Positions 11,351 through 22,325 of a stretch of DNA of 64,000 nucleotides are shown here, one piece after another. A model generated the notes under the pieces. The model saw only the letters and a list, made by a program, of their open reading frames with translations. It made no database searches and was not told the origin of the DNA. Both the position numbers and the translations under genes were made by a program. The DNA comes from Datura wrightii (lineage: Eukaryota > Streptophyta > Magnoliopsida > Solanales > Solanaceae), in contig JASDFA010000007.1 in assembly GCA_035772735.1 (NCBI GenBank), forward strand, positions 89,218,001 to 89,282,000, read 5' to 3'. Position 1 is the first letter of the stretch, and every line of letters begins with the position of its first letter.

Positions 11351-12011
11351 GTATGTCTTTAACTTTATCTCAATTCTTGACTAATTTTTTGATTTTTTTG
11401 AGCATGTGAGGTGAGTAAACCTTGCCCTAAGTGTAAATTGAGCTTGAATTCAATTAAAGTTATTGTTGATTGATGTTTGTAGTATCATTTTGATTGTATG
11501 AACTCGATAAATACATGCTTGATCGAATTTTGGTGAAATATGTAGCTAGGGTTAGAATTTGATTGTGAAGAAACTAAATGTGATTGAAAATGTGAAAATT
11601 ATGGGTTGGGCATGTTGGGTGAGTTGAATTATGTTGTGCTTGATGTGAATATGCTAAATAAACGATGGATTTTTGGGAGAATGAAATTGTTGAATTGCAT
11701 AGAAATTGGTGGATTGCATAGGTTGTGTTGAGAGAAGTTTTTGCTAAGTGCTATGTGATGAAATGGTATCGATGGTGATATTTTGATTAGCTGTATAAAG
11801 TCTGAGTAGTACGTAGAATTTATTCCATCGAATTCTTTGAATGCACGAGGCATGTTGTTGTTTTTTTTGTAAATTGGAAAGTGAGAATTGTCTTGCTGTA
11901 ATGTCGTAATTGTGGCTAAGGACTAAGTGTGGGGTGGCCTAGCGTAACCCAACCTTAGTCAAAGCTAATTTTTATTTGAATAACATTGGGACTGTCTGTT
12001 TGATTTGACAG
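11351..12011 (+). other. Probable 5'-UTR intron of the extra gene in B
   Basis: Donor AAAG/GTATGT at 11350/11351 and acceptor GTTTGATTTGACAG ending 12011 bound 661 bases. The ATG follows five bases later (12017). C has a matching donor CAAG/GTATGT and acceptor GGCAG just before its ATG. The interior is AT-rich and holds a PPT-like TAAGTGTGGGGTGG (11925-11938). No RNA evidence is available. Confidence 0.55.
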
Positions 12012-12016
12012 GAGAA

Positions 12017-13234
12017 ATGGCAAGCAAGCAAGAAAAAGGAAAGGGTGCATCTACATCGAGCGCCGGGAAGAAAAGAATTATAGTGGGAACAGCAGTCCCA
12101 GCAACACCAGCGGTTCCGCACGGACAACGCCGTCAATACGGAACCCGATGGGTGACTGACGAAGGGAAGAAATGGTACGCAAATCACAAGGAGAACAAAT
12201 ACTTCCCCGAGGAGCACATTGCAAGGGAGCCGTTGGCACAAGAATTCCCCAGAATCGTACACCGGATTGACGCTGCCGGGCTGAACTTCATCTTTGATGA
12301 GCCTAAGGAGTGCAATCTCCACCTGATTCGGGAGTTGTACGCCAACTGGAACTCGACACTCCGCAGTCACACCGTCAAGATAAGGGGGCAGGTAGTCACC
12401 TTTGAGCCCCATCACCTTAATGCCATTTTGGGGACGCGGGACACAGATGCCCATGTACTCCGGCAGCTGAACATCACTCCATATGCGGATATCAAACGCA
12501 CTCTGTGTGGAGCCCATTCTACAGCACGGTGGAGCAGGCATAAGGAGAGGGGATACCATCAGACGTTGCCCTACTCTCAAATGAACAAGGAAGCTAGAAT
12601 TTGGCTTAAGATTGTGTGTTCCTGCCTGATCCCAGGGGTGCACATGACAGATGTCACCCGGGATTGTGTGTGCTTGGTCTACGCCCTAATGAAAGGGCTG
12701 GAAATTAATGTTGGGGCGGTGATTATCTCCGCCATGTAGAGAGCCCGTTTGTATCAAGGGCACAGGTACGGGTTTGGTGGCTTGCTGACCACGTTCCTGA
12801 GGGGCCTGGATATTGAGGAAGAGACCCTAGACTACATCCCGCAGATGGATAGGCGTGCCTTGGACGTCACCAAAACTAAGGCACCCGACACCACTCACGG
12901 GCCATTTCTCACATTAGCCGAGCGACATGCTCGGGATGATCAATATATGGCCCGCATGTTCGGGATGCAGATGCTGCAGTTGCACATAGGCGGGAGGCCA
13001 GCAACAGAAGATAAGTTGTGGCAACTCGAGCTAGATTACCCCTTTGGCGAAAATGCCAGGGCTCTATGCCGAGTGGGGCCAGCTTTTGTGGAGCCCGTAG
13101 ATGACGATGTCCCCACAGATGAGGAGACACGCCGCGATGACTCAGGTGTTGAGTCAGATGAGGATAGCGGGGGCGATTCAAATATGGGGGACGAGGCAAC
13201 AACACCTGATGAATAAGTTGAATACTTCGATTGA
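12017..13234 (+). pseudogene. Extra gene of B, 'putative plant transposon protein' type, with two stops
   Basis: Homologue of the intact gene of C along its whole length. It starts at ATG 12017 (MASKQEKGKGASTS); an upstream TTG lies before the predicted splice acceptor and is not credible. Blocks: RYGTRWVTDEGKKWYANH, FPRIVHRIDAAGLNFIF, NLHLIRELYANWN, CLIPGVHMTDVTRD, GHRYGFGG and an acidic C-terminal tail (13080-13234). TAG at 12737-12739 replaces a Lys codon and TAA at 13214-13216 replaces a Glu codon of C; the matching natural end is TGA at 13232-13234. The family resembles proteins labelled putative plant transposon protein. Its biochemical role is unknown and I see no transposase active site. 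Confidence 0.8.
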
Positions 13235-15014
13235 TCAGGGAGTTTCACCACCTACTCTTGTGCTATGCTGAATTTTGTGACCACTGGGGACAGTGTTCGA
13301 TTTAAGTGTGGGGTGGGAGTAGTTAGGTGTTGGTTGTTTTGTTGTTGTTTATGTTCATGTTTGTTGTGATGCCTATGAAAAAATTGTGACCCTGTGATTT
13401 TGGTGTTTATGTTTTGTATTGTAATTCGGTGTTGTAATTAATGTGAAGTTGTTGTGTGCTGTATGGAGTTGTTGTTAGCTGGTTGTGTAAATATTTTTGT
13501 TTTATCAAAATTATCGATATTTTTAAAATTGTTTGTTGAAATATTTTTATGATTGGGTTTCTCGGCGTTTGTTTTTGGTGCTTTTACCGAGAATAGTCCC
13601 ATTGAACCAAAGTCGTAAATAGTGACCGTTCCCTATGATGGATGGATGACAACCGTCTTAAGAGAAATGTAGTCGATAGGAGTAGATTTTTCGTTCTTTT
13701 AATTTTTTTCTTTTGTTTGTTTGTATCCCGGACGTGTCGTTACTTTATGGTTTGGAATTCTTGTTGCGTGTTGTACATGATATTTAGAATGCAAAGGTGA
13801 TTCGTATGAAAGCATTCAACTTTGTAAACATGTTGAGATACCTAGACCATAGAGTTCGATTCGGTGTGATTGAGGCTTAATGTTTGAATTCTTGTAATTA
13901 GCTGATTGAAGAGTCTATGAATATGTCTTGAGTTGAGCATGTGCAATGAGTGTGTGGTGAGGTTTCGATTATTACATGCTATTGTGAAGTGTCTAGAACT
14001 TGCCTGGTGTGTGTACGAAACGAAATGAAGGATGTGTAGTGTAGGAAAGGATGTAGGCATTTCTTTGATTTAACCGAAAGTTTTTCCATTATCGTACCTA
14101 CCTTGAATGTACATACTAGTTAGCTTATTGAGCCTTTAGCCTATTTTTTTTCTTTCGTCGAAAAGGTACAAACCGAGCTTAACCCCTTCTATTCATTATC
14201 CGTGAATTTGATCTAAAACTCTTAAGCGCTCAAGAAAAATAATTTTCCCACAGTGTCAAGGAGTGAAAAGTGTGAAAAAGAAAGGAAAAGCGGAAGTGGT
14301 GAAAGTAAAGAAAAGGTCGAAGGTGCACTTGCCGAATTTAATAAAATGAAGATGTATAACTAATCTTTGTTATTAAGTCAAGTGTGCTTAAAGATATGGG
14401 AATAAAAATAAAGAAAGACTTCAAGAAGGGGAGGATGAAGGAAAAAACAATGCCCATAATGTGGTGGGACGTATTTAAAAGCGCTTAAGGATGCTAGTTG
14501 CTATTATTGGTTAGCCCAGTATTTACTAGTTCCTTAGCTTACATTACAACCCGTTAAGTCCTATGTGATCTTACATCACTCGTCCTTATATTAGTGGAGT
14601 AATACACTAGAGGCAAGCTTATGGGTCATGACATGATGCATGTGAATTCTTTGGGAGAGAGAGCGAAATCATGTTCATATGCCCCTGCATGTAATGTTTT
14701 TGAGATCATATGATTGAAAAGGGGGAAAATCTCTTGTGTTGTGAGGGCACACACTTGACGAGAGACTGAATTTTGTGTCGGATGTCTTGATCAGCTGATT
14801 TGCATAAGCTTGCCGAGATTAAGAGTCGACTCTTGAGTCTAGGAGGTCTTAATGTGTTGAATGTCATTGTATTGATGAGACTATGCATGTTTTGTTGATG
14901 ATTTGCTATGTTAAATAATCGGTATAACCGTAGCTTGAATTGTCAAGCCAAATTAGCTATGATTGGGTGTCAATTGCATGAGATGTGAGATTATTCTTTG
15001 AGGACGAACAAGGT
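13235..15014 (+). other. Long 3' noncoding region of B
   Basis: About 1.8 kb without a credible gene. It holds a second PPT-like TTTAAGTGTGGGGTGG (13301-13316), CTAGAACTTGCCTGGTGTGT (about 13990), a purine-rich block (14262-14330), and AGGCAAGCTTATGGGTCATG (about 14612). Related sequence and order are seen in C (35186-37073, minus) and more weakly in A (20672-22308). Confidence 0.7.
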
Positions 15015-15031
15015 TTTAAGTGTGGGGTAAG
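15015..15031 (+). other. Polypurine tract of B
   Basis: TTTAAGTGTGGGGTAAG abuts the 3' LTR start at 15032 and would prime plus-strand DNA. TTTGAGGACGAA lies just upstream at 14997-15008, a motif shared with the other families here. Confidence 0.85.
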
Positions 15032-16256
15032 TGATCTTGGGCAGAATTATATGCCCAAGTGATACTCAAATGCTTCATTTTGTCTTGTGTATCCATCGAT
15101 ATTTGTACATTCTCATGTGATTTTTAGTTAAAAGATGAATTTATACTAACCAACAAGATTAGTGTTGTTTTGAAGGAAAAATGTAATTTTAGGAAGCTAA
15201 GATGCATGTTGGGAGAAATCGGGAATGGACTCGGAAGCGATCAGTAGAAAGGCCAAGGAAATGCAGCAAATTAAGGGGCTCCGCGATGGAGCCGTGTCAC
15301 GCTGCCATCAAGGAGGCATTCTTCCCCGGATGATTAAAATAGGCTAAGTTCCAGTAAAGGTTCGCGTTGGAGTCGTGGCACGTTGGCCAAGCCCCGCGTT
15401 ACGCCGTGGCACGTTGGGCATAATTACCTGGAGGACAGGATTCCAGTGAGGGTCCGCGTTTGTGGCGTGTCACGGAGGCAGTGCTCCGCGATGCACTCCG
15501 TGACATGTTGCTTGTTATTCCGGGAAATATTCCCACTAGTATAAATAGCACACTTAGGTTTATTTTTAATTATTCTGACTTGGTTGAGCAAGAACGTGGG
15601 TTATAGGCAGTTGAGGAGACGAAAATCTTAGGGTTCTTCTCTAACTCTTTCTCCTTTATTTCAATGGTTTGTATGATTTACACTCATTTACGCTCAAAAG
15701 AGAAAGAAATTGGAAAGTTGTGAATTGGTAGGATATGATCTCTTCTTGGTTCGGGAAAATTGAGAATTGATTTACCTTCAAAATAGAAATATATCTGAAA
15801 GTCGTATTAGTCAATTAAGGAATCGGTTTCGTGTGGCTAGAACATGAATTTCTTCTTATCACAGAAATGTAGGTGGAAGGTTCATGATTCTTAAGTTGGG
15901 TTAAATACGAGAGTTTTAATCCATAGGCAATAATTCTTGACTAGTAACCGAAGGAAAGATTAACCAATTTGTATCAATAAATTGCTTCCCTGCATGTTCA
16001 TTTTAGCCTCAGCATGCTTATTACTATAGTTCAGACTCAATTTGTACATTTGTTTTAGATTAGTATAAATTAGGAAAGAAACTCCCAACATCTTCTTGAA
16101 ACTATTGTCTGCATTATTAGAGTTAGAGTTTATTAACGCTTGATTCGATTATGACCTTGGTCCAGTCCTTGTGGGATCGATACTTGGCTACTCTAGCCAT
16201 TTTACTACTTGTTCGACCATGTGCACTTGCGTGTAGGCATTCCAAACCATCGAACA
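15032..16256 (+). repeat. 3' LTR of B (1225 bp, internally deleted)
   Basis: Direct repeat of 6699-8111 lacking about 188 bases at TACACTCATTTA/CGCTCAAAAG (near 15690). It is followed by the target duplication atacc (16257-16261). The TATA box TATAAATAG is at 15540-15548. Confidence 0.93.
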
Positions 16257-16263
16257 ATACCCA

Positions 16264-16311
16264 TGTCGTGCCGTGACGTTAAATCAGGAGCTTCTTGGGA
16301 GGCAACCCAAG
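16264..16311 (+). promoter_or_regulatory. Post-pol hairpin block of A, copy 2
   Basis: GTCGTGCCGTGACGTTAAAT leads into the hairpin CTTGGG-AGGCAA-CCCAAG (16294-16311). Once B is removed, this block lies about 90 bases after copy 1 (6615-6662), so A carried a tandem pair. The stem differs from copy 1 but still pairs. Confidence 0.62.
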
Positions 16312-17089
16312 TTGTAATTGTAAGAAAAATATAGTGTTTATGTGTGTTGAGGTGTGCAGGTGATTAAGATGGGAAATTTGAAGCTAAAACCAAAAATCTG
16401 AAAATGAGTTGCTGGTGCCGAAAACCACAGATGAACCGTCATCAGACCAAACGACTCATTAAATGGATTGTCATCACTGCTGCATAAAACTGTGTAGACA
16501 ATGGTTGACCAAACGAGTCATTGCCAATGACAACGAATCGTGGGGTCTTCCATCAAGTCTACTGGATCAAAGATGGAATTAAACTGAAAAAGGTGACAAC
16601 GACTGACTTAACAAATCGTTTGGCGACTAAATGATTCGGTAAGTGGCTCGTCAGGAAGCTACTACAGTTCAAGGCCTACGACTCATGCCATGACTCACTG
16701 GGTAGCACCACGAGTCGTTAAGTCCCAGGTAAGATCTTATGCTCAAGCCAATGCACTAAGAGTCAAACGAGTCATTTCACCACATAACGATCTATTACGT
16801 AGGTCGTGGTGTATTAAATGATAGATAACACCCGACCCGAACAACATTTAAATAGGGCACAAAGTTAATTTCAAACGAATAAAACACCGGACTTTGCCCA
16901 CTGAAACCCCTCACAATCTCAAGCTATCACTACTTCAAATCAATTTTCCTTCCTCTTTTCCTCCCAAAATAGTCATCCACTAGAAAGAATTCACAATCGA
17001 ACTCACGGCACTCGTGGCTCACACAGGCACTCAGGCTCACGACTCTACTCTCTGCTCAACAATCATTGTGTAATTCTCATTGATAAATT
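16312..17089 (+). promoter_or_regulatory. Internal promoter-like region of A
   Basis: No gene here. From about 16430 to 16800 there are many variants of ACGACTCGT / ACGAGTCGT / TGACTCAT, the words that also fill A's LTR U3 (22500-22880). They are followed by TTTAAATAG (16847-16855), a TATA-like box, and a CT-rich leader ending at a possible donor. This matches the layout upstream of the extra genes in B and C. Promoter function is inferred. Confidence 0.5.
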
Positions 17090-17639
17090 GTGAGTATCTA
17101 TATTCATAGAGTAGAAATTTTGCTTGACCCATGCCTTTTTGAAATTTACATTGCTTGATTGATGATTCATATGGATAGAAACCCTAGGTTGCATTCCACT
17201 TAAAATCAACATAAAAATGGAATGAAATGTTGTCAAAATTTTGTTGTTTTTTCTGCTAGTGGGATCGATAATATCAAGTGACGATGAAAATGGTGTGAGT
17301 TAGTTGAACCATTGTATGTAAAACTCTTGATCATGAGCCATGTAATGAGTCGTGGTATCACCTCATGACTCGTCATATTGCTCGTCTTGACTAGGAATTG
17401 GTCTAGGTGACCAGTGCTTCTCACGACTGGTCTAACGAGTCGTTGCCTTAGGTAACGACTCATTGTGACCAATCATTAAGTTCACTAGTCCAACAAAGGA
17501 AAAACTCAGCCTGGAGAAAATGATTGACCTCACGAGTCGTGGCCAGTGGCAACGACTCATTAAGTCACTCATTCTGTCTGCATAGACACAGTCAAAACAT
17601 TTTTTTATCTCATCTTGTATGCTAACTGATATTCTACAG
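17090..17639 (+). other. Probable 5'-UTR intron of the extra gene in A
   Basis: Donor AATT/GTGAGTATC at 17090 and acceptor CTGATATTCTACAG ending 17639 enclose 550 bases. The bases after the acceptor, GTACAATGGC, are identical to those after the predicted acceptor of C. The interior carries more ACGACTCGT-type words (17340-17570). Confidence 0.5.
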
Positions 17640-17644
17640 GTACA

Positions 17645-19382
17645 ATGGCTCCGAAGGGCACACCAAAGAAAGGTCCGGCCAAGAAACAAGTGCTGGAGAG
17701 GAGTCGAGCATCTTATTGTAGACTTCGAGACACGCCCTCTTCCTCTGAAGAGTCTAGTAGCTTAGAGGAGGAATACAAAGTGTCAGAAGAGCAGCTGGTG
17801 TGGAGATCCACCAGGGCTAGGGCACAATGATCTCCAAATCCGATAGCCCTGGTTGATGCTCTTACTCCACTGGCAAGAGACCCACCAAGCCGAATAGATG
17901 AGAATAATGGGGCCATGGTCCTGATTGCTCCCAAGGACATCACAGCTGAGCAAAATGTAGAAGTTGCTGATGAGTCACGTGCTCAACAAGGGAGCACAGA
18001 TGATGAATTGACTGATACTTCGAATACATCGAATGATCAACCAAGTCATATGAGAAGATAGTGTGTTCATGGTATGAGGGTCATTTACAACAGGGATATT
18101 GCTCCGAATGACAAAAGGACATCCAAAGAGGAGCATCTATGAGAAGCCTATACTAGTCACCACGGGGCTCAAGGACCTCCCTGAGTTGCAGGCTTTGTTT
18201 AACAAATACAACTTCGGGTTGTTGACTGAGCCATCAAGAAGCTATAGCCCCTGCCTGGTTAGAGAATTCTATACATCGTACACAGCCACATTACAACATC
18301 TAGTATTGGGTTGTCAAGACTGGAAGAAGAGTCCCACACTAACACAGGTGTTGGTTCGGGAGACGCCTATAGACATCTCTGAGAGGTCCATCTCCAAACT
18401 GCTTTATAGGCCAGACTATCACGCCCCGATGAATACAGTCGAGTTCTATCAGAGACTGTTTGGGCTCAAGAAAGTGAGGACCAAGAAGCTGAATACTGAG
18501 GAATGAATCAGGCAGTACACTTGGCTGTCACGGTTCATTGCCACAAGAGGTTTGTTGGTCAAATGGTTGTATGGCACCGAGACCCAGATAAAGAAGGCCC
18601 CATTGAATTTTCAATCTAAGTTTTGGTGGTCACTGGTTCAGCACAGGCTGGTACCAACCAGCAATGATGATGTTCTTTCACCTGACAGAGCTGCATTAGT
18701 AGCTACCATCATGGAGGGGTACACCATAAATTTCCCATGGTATATTGCTGAAGAGATTCGAGAATGGGCGATAAATGATAGCACTACCATTCCCTTTCCA
18801 TTCCTTCTTAATAGACTCTGTCAGGAGTCAAAGGTGCCAGAGCTGCCATCGGTTGATCAGCACATAGTGGTCCACAAGATAACTGATATCGGGTTGATAA
18901 GAGACGACACAAACCCGGTATCGAGAGTGAGGAGTCAGTCTGTCGCATTCGCTGGAGCAACTATATTGGCAGAGGCATTTAGCAGTGGTATGCAGATTGA
19001 GGCTACTTTATTTACTGAGATGGTGGCAGAGCCCACAGAGGCTAGAGAGATGGGTAGCCTGCTTGAGGCTACAGATGCAGTAGATATTCCTGTACCTGCT
19101 GAGATTCCAAAGTCATCATCCACAGCAGCTGCACCGCGACCACCTATTGCACCTTCAAGTGCTCCTTCAGCCGGTCTAGTCACTATTTCTAAAGAATTCC
19201 TGACCGACATGGCTAGATGGTTGGCCAAAGTCGAAAAACAACAAGCACACACGGCTTTGCAAGTTAAGGTGCTAATGGAGCAAGTTAAGTCGTGGGTTAC
19301 AAAGAAGTTAGAGGCGCTCTGTAGCTCAGTGTATGGCCGATTAGATGCTTTTGAGAGACACATGGATGAGCTACTTTCATAG
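17645..19382 (+). pseudogene. Extra gene of A, 'putative plant transposon protein' type (broken)
   Basis: Starts at ATG 17645 (MAPKGTPKKGPAKKQ), a lysine-rich N-terminus followed by a Ser/Glu-rich stretch. The conserved domain is recognisable as NKYNFGLLTEPSRSYSPCLV, REFYTSYTATLQHL, WLSRFIATRG, LVPTSNDDVLSPDRA and IMEGYTINFPWYIAEEI, with the same order as the proteins of B and C but far diverged. The C-terminal part is Ala/Pro/Ser-rich, then helical (about 19180-19380). Breaks are TGA near 17828, TAG near 18059, a frameshift near 18115 and TGA near 18504. Function unknown. Confidence 0.7.
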
Positions 19383-19765
19383 TTACAAGCGCCCAAGTTG
19401 GCAAGGTGGTATGCGGAGGTAGCAGCCTCAGAGTAGAGGTGCAGGAGTTGTTCGCACGTCAGGTAGTTGCGATCCCTCCACCCGTGCTTCCAGTGATAGT
19501 GGACTAGAGCGAAGAAGAGTCACCACTAATATTTGAATTCATCACCGAGGAACCAGTGACACAAGATAAGGGCAAGAGGCCTCGTGAGGAGGCGAGTTTT
19601 TAGGAGGATGACTCTCTGCTCCGTCAGTAGAAGTGAGAGCAGAGAGAGATGGAGACAATAGTACATGTATCTAGAGAGGAGGCTCGACAGAGGGCCGTAG
19701 TTCAGGCAGCGAGAGCTCGGGGAGAAGGAACGAGCTCAGTTGGTTTTGAAAATACACCAGGTCAA

Positions 19766-20663
19766 TAGGGGTGGGCATTCGGTTTTTCGGTTCGGTTTTT
19801 TTAAATTTCGGTTCGGTTTTTTCGGTTTTCGGTTTTCATGTAGTGTACCAAACACCGAACCAAACTAATTCTGTTCGGTTTGGTTTTTTTCAAATTCGGT
19901 TCAGTTTTTTTGATTTTTCTAATTCAGTTTTTTCGGTTATGGGCCTAATTAATGGGCTATTTTTTAACTTACAAAATGAGCTACTTTTTTAAATAAAAAC
20001 TGAGTTGTTTTATCTTTTTAAATTCAAAATAAATTATTTTAAGTTTGAATTCTAAAGTTTAATTCAACTAAGCTTAATTTTAACTTTTAAATAAAGAAAA
20101 TAGTGGGATCAATTGATTTACATTTAGTAGTACATACATAACATTTGAATTTTTGATAATAAATTTTCTCATATGCTTAATATCCTTATAACAAAACCAA
20201 TAAAAAGTTAAGGGTCTTTTAAGATTTTAATAATCTATGGTCCCTAATTTCTTGTTAAATAAATATTATATATTTCATTTTTCTTTCAAAGCATATTAAT
20301 AATAGTAAGAATTTTCTTAACATGCTAAAACTATTATAAAACTTGTTATTTGTAAAAAAAACTTAAGCAATTGTATCAATTATATAAATAATTCTCTAAA
20401 TGTAAATGTGCTTTGAGATTTGGGTTGGGTGTAGTATTTTTATTTTTTTGAAATTAAGTTAAAATTTTTTTAAAAAAATAAATATGTAAAACTTCGATTA
20501 AACCGAAAAACCGAAATATGAAAACCGAAAACCGAACCAAAAACCGATTTTTCTTTTTAAAAAAACCGAACCCGAACCGAAAAACCGAAAAAACCGAAAC
20601 CGAAAAACCGAATTAATTCGGTTCGGTCGGTTTTTTGGTTTTCGGTTTTTTTGCCCACCCCTA
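19766..20663. mobile_element. hAT-like MITE with perfect 12-bp TIRs and 8-bp target duplication
   Basis: TAGGGGTGGGCA at the left end is the exact inverse of TGCCCACCCCTA at the right. Both ends abut the 8-bp repeat caggtcaa (19758-19765 and 20664-20671), the target size of hAT transposons. Subterminal zones (19780-19935 and 20490-20650) are packed with CGGTTTTT / AAAAACCG words in inverted orientation. The AT-rich core has no transposase. It is 898 bp long and inserted in A's tail. Confidence 0.92.
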
Positions 20664-20671
20664 CAGGTCAA

Positions 20672-22308
20672 GCCGGTGGTATCAGAGAGGAAACCGGAGG
20701 AGTATCTACACCCTCCACTTACCAGGATGCAGACACCTACGTCTCACAAGTATGTTCCCTATTTTTGTGGTTTTGTTTTATTATATGTGTCGAGGAAGAC
20801 GCATGCTTTTCTTGATGAGGGTGGGGAGGGATACCTGTGTATTTTGCTGAACATAACCCAAGGGTTTTTCTTATCGGATATCGTTTCCCTCCGATGTTCC
20901 TTATCTAGTAGATCCGACCCGTTTAGATTTTTATGTTGTTGTGTTTGGTTGTGTTAGTCTAAAGAAAATTAGGTGACTTAAGGCAGTCAAGAGCATGAAT
21001 TTTTGAATTTTGTTGAACTGATAATGTGATACCCCTCTTTAAAATTTTTTATGTGTGTTAAAATCTACAAGTATGACCTTTGTGAATCTTTGCATAGAAT
21101 TAAAACTGTGGACATGTTTACCATTGTATGGCTGTACCTGAATTAGCAGTTAGTAGAAGTGATGATGTTGACTTGTGCTATCTGTGAGTGAGATGTAGTA
21201 GTTATATTTGGCTTTGTGTGTCAATCTAGAACTTGCCTGGTCAGTCGTATCGAGATAAAGGATGGGAAACTAGGAAAGGATCATAGGCCATTTTTGATTA
21301 ATGAGCTCACTTTAGCCTTAAAAGACCGACCAAAAGAAAATAAATATCCCTTGATCCAAATTTTTTGAGCTCAAATTGACCTTTCTATTTGCTTACACCA
21401 ATTCACCTTCCTGCTTTGATTAAAACTAAACCTGTTTTGGCCCTGGCCCCTCCTTGGATACTGTGAACCTCAACTCAAGAAAATCGCCTAAGTTAAGTGT
21501 GGCTATTATAGGGGTGATTAATAAGAGTAGGGTGGAATGAGATTGGGTAATGAAAATGAAAGAGCAGGTGCAGTGTGAGTAATGACAGAAAAGAAAGAAG
21601 CAAAAATGTTGTTAAAAAGAAAATGAGCAAGACAAAAAAAAAAAAGAAAAATGTTAAAGCAATGAATGACTGAAAGAAGAAACACCAACTCATAGTTGCA
21701 AATGAAAATAAAAGAAGAAGAAAGTAAAGGAAAAAGGGAGAAAATATGAAAGAAAGGTTAAAACTGGAGTTAAGGCGTGTGTAGTGCCAAGAAGGGTTAA
21801 GCTAATAGTCCCATATGTACCTAAGCCTACGTTACAAGATTAAAAAGTCCTATAGTGATCCTGGTTACCTGTCTGAAATTCGAGGTATTGAAAGTAAAGG
21901 CAAGCCTATGGTATTGCATGCACACAATTAGAAAATCTTTGAGAGAGTGAGTGTGATCTTACCTAGTCCCAAGATGAATACATTGCTATAATAATATACA
22001 CATGAGTGAGTGTTGGACTTCTTTGAGGTGAGAGCATTTGGTCAACAAAATCGTTTGCTAACTATTTGGGTCAGTGTTATAGATTTATGTGCATGGTTAA
22101 AAGTGATAGTATTTTGACATGTTTCGATTCCTCTGTGTCATGGTTGAAAATTTTGCATATGCATTATGATTTGAGTTTGTATGATAAAGAAGGGGCATAA
22201 AATTTGACTTGATGAAGAGCTGTGACTGCACTAGGTTTACTAAAGTTCTTTTGATTGAAGCGTCAAATTAGTTCATTTTGTTTTGTTTTGCTTGAGGACA
22301 TGCAGAAG
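20672..22308 (+). other. 3' noncoding tail of A
   Basis: No gene. It continues the tail split by the MITE. It shares landmarks with the tails of B and C: CTAGAACTTGCCTGG (about 21227), a long purine-rich block (21560-21760), GGCAAGCCTATGG (about 21900), TTTGAGAGAGTGAG, and a PPT-like TTAAGTGTGG at about 21492. Confidence 0.65.
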
Positions 22309-22325
22309 TTCTAAGTTGAGGGTGT
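22309..22325 (+). other. Polypurine tract of A
   Basis: GTTCTAAGTTGAGGGTGT lies just before the LTR start TGATGTGCC at 22326, preceded by CTTGAGGACATG (22291-22302), the degenerate form of the GAGGACGAA motif. It is weaker than in B and C. Confidence 0.65.

Larger units (their letters stand above)
6699..16256 (+). mobile_element. Element B: non-autonomous Athila-like element (gag-PR plus extra gene, no RT/IN)
   Basis: The LTRs at 6699-8111 and 15032-16256 begin TGATCTTGGGC and end AACA. They are flanked by the perfect 5-bp target duplication atacc (6694-6698 and 16257-16261). A tRNA-Asp primer site follows the 5' LTR and a polypurine tract precedes the 3' LTR. The interior holds gag-protease, the hairpin block, an internal promoter-like region, a probable intron and the extra gene. 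Reverse transcriptase, RNase H and integrase are absent. B inserted into A just after A's pol and belongs to the same family as C. Confidence 0.95.

Noticed and set aside
11629..11853. Minus-strand frame inside the B intron region
   Set aside because: AT-rich, no similarity to the same region in C, opposite to transcription.
12005..12016. Upstream start for the extra gene of B (and 38306 in C)
   Set aside because: The first codon is TTG and lies before the predicted splice acceptor; the ATG at 12017 and 38294 fits the conserved context.
13842..14060. Minus-strand frame in B whose start (MPTSFPTL...HFVSYTHQASS) recurs on the plus strand in C at 36172-36366
   Set aside because: It is antisense to both elements and its similarity is explained by conserved noncoding nucleotide sequence; the frames end differently.
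6615..16311. The two hairpin blocks of A as flanks of two different Athila elements
   Set aside because: The perfect atacc duplication around B favours a single host sequence with a tandem pair.
21493..21693. Phe/Leu-rich minus-strand frame in the tail of A
   Set aside because: Low-complexity translation of the purine-rich block; not a membrane protein.
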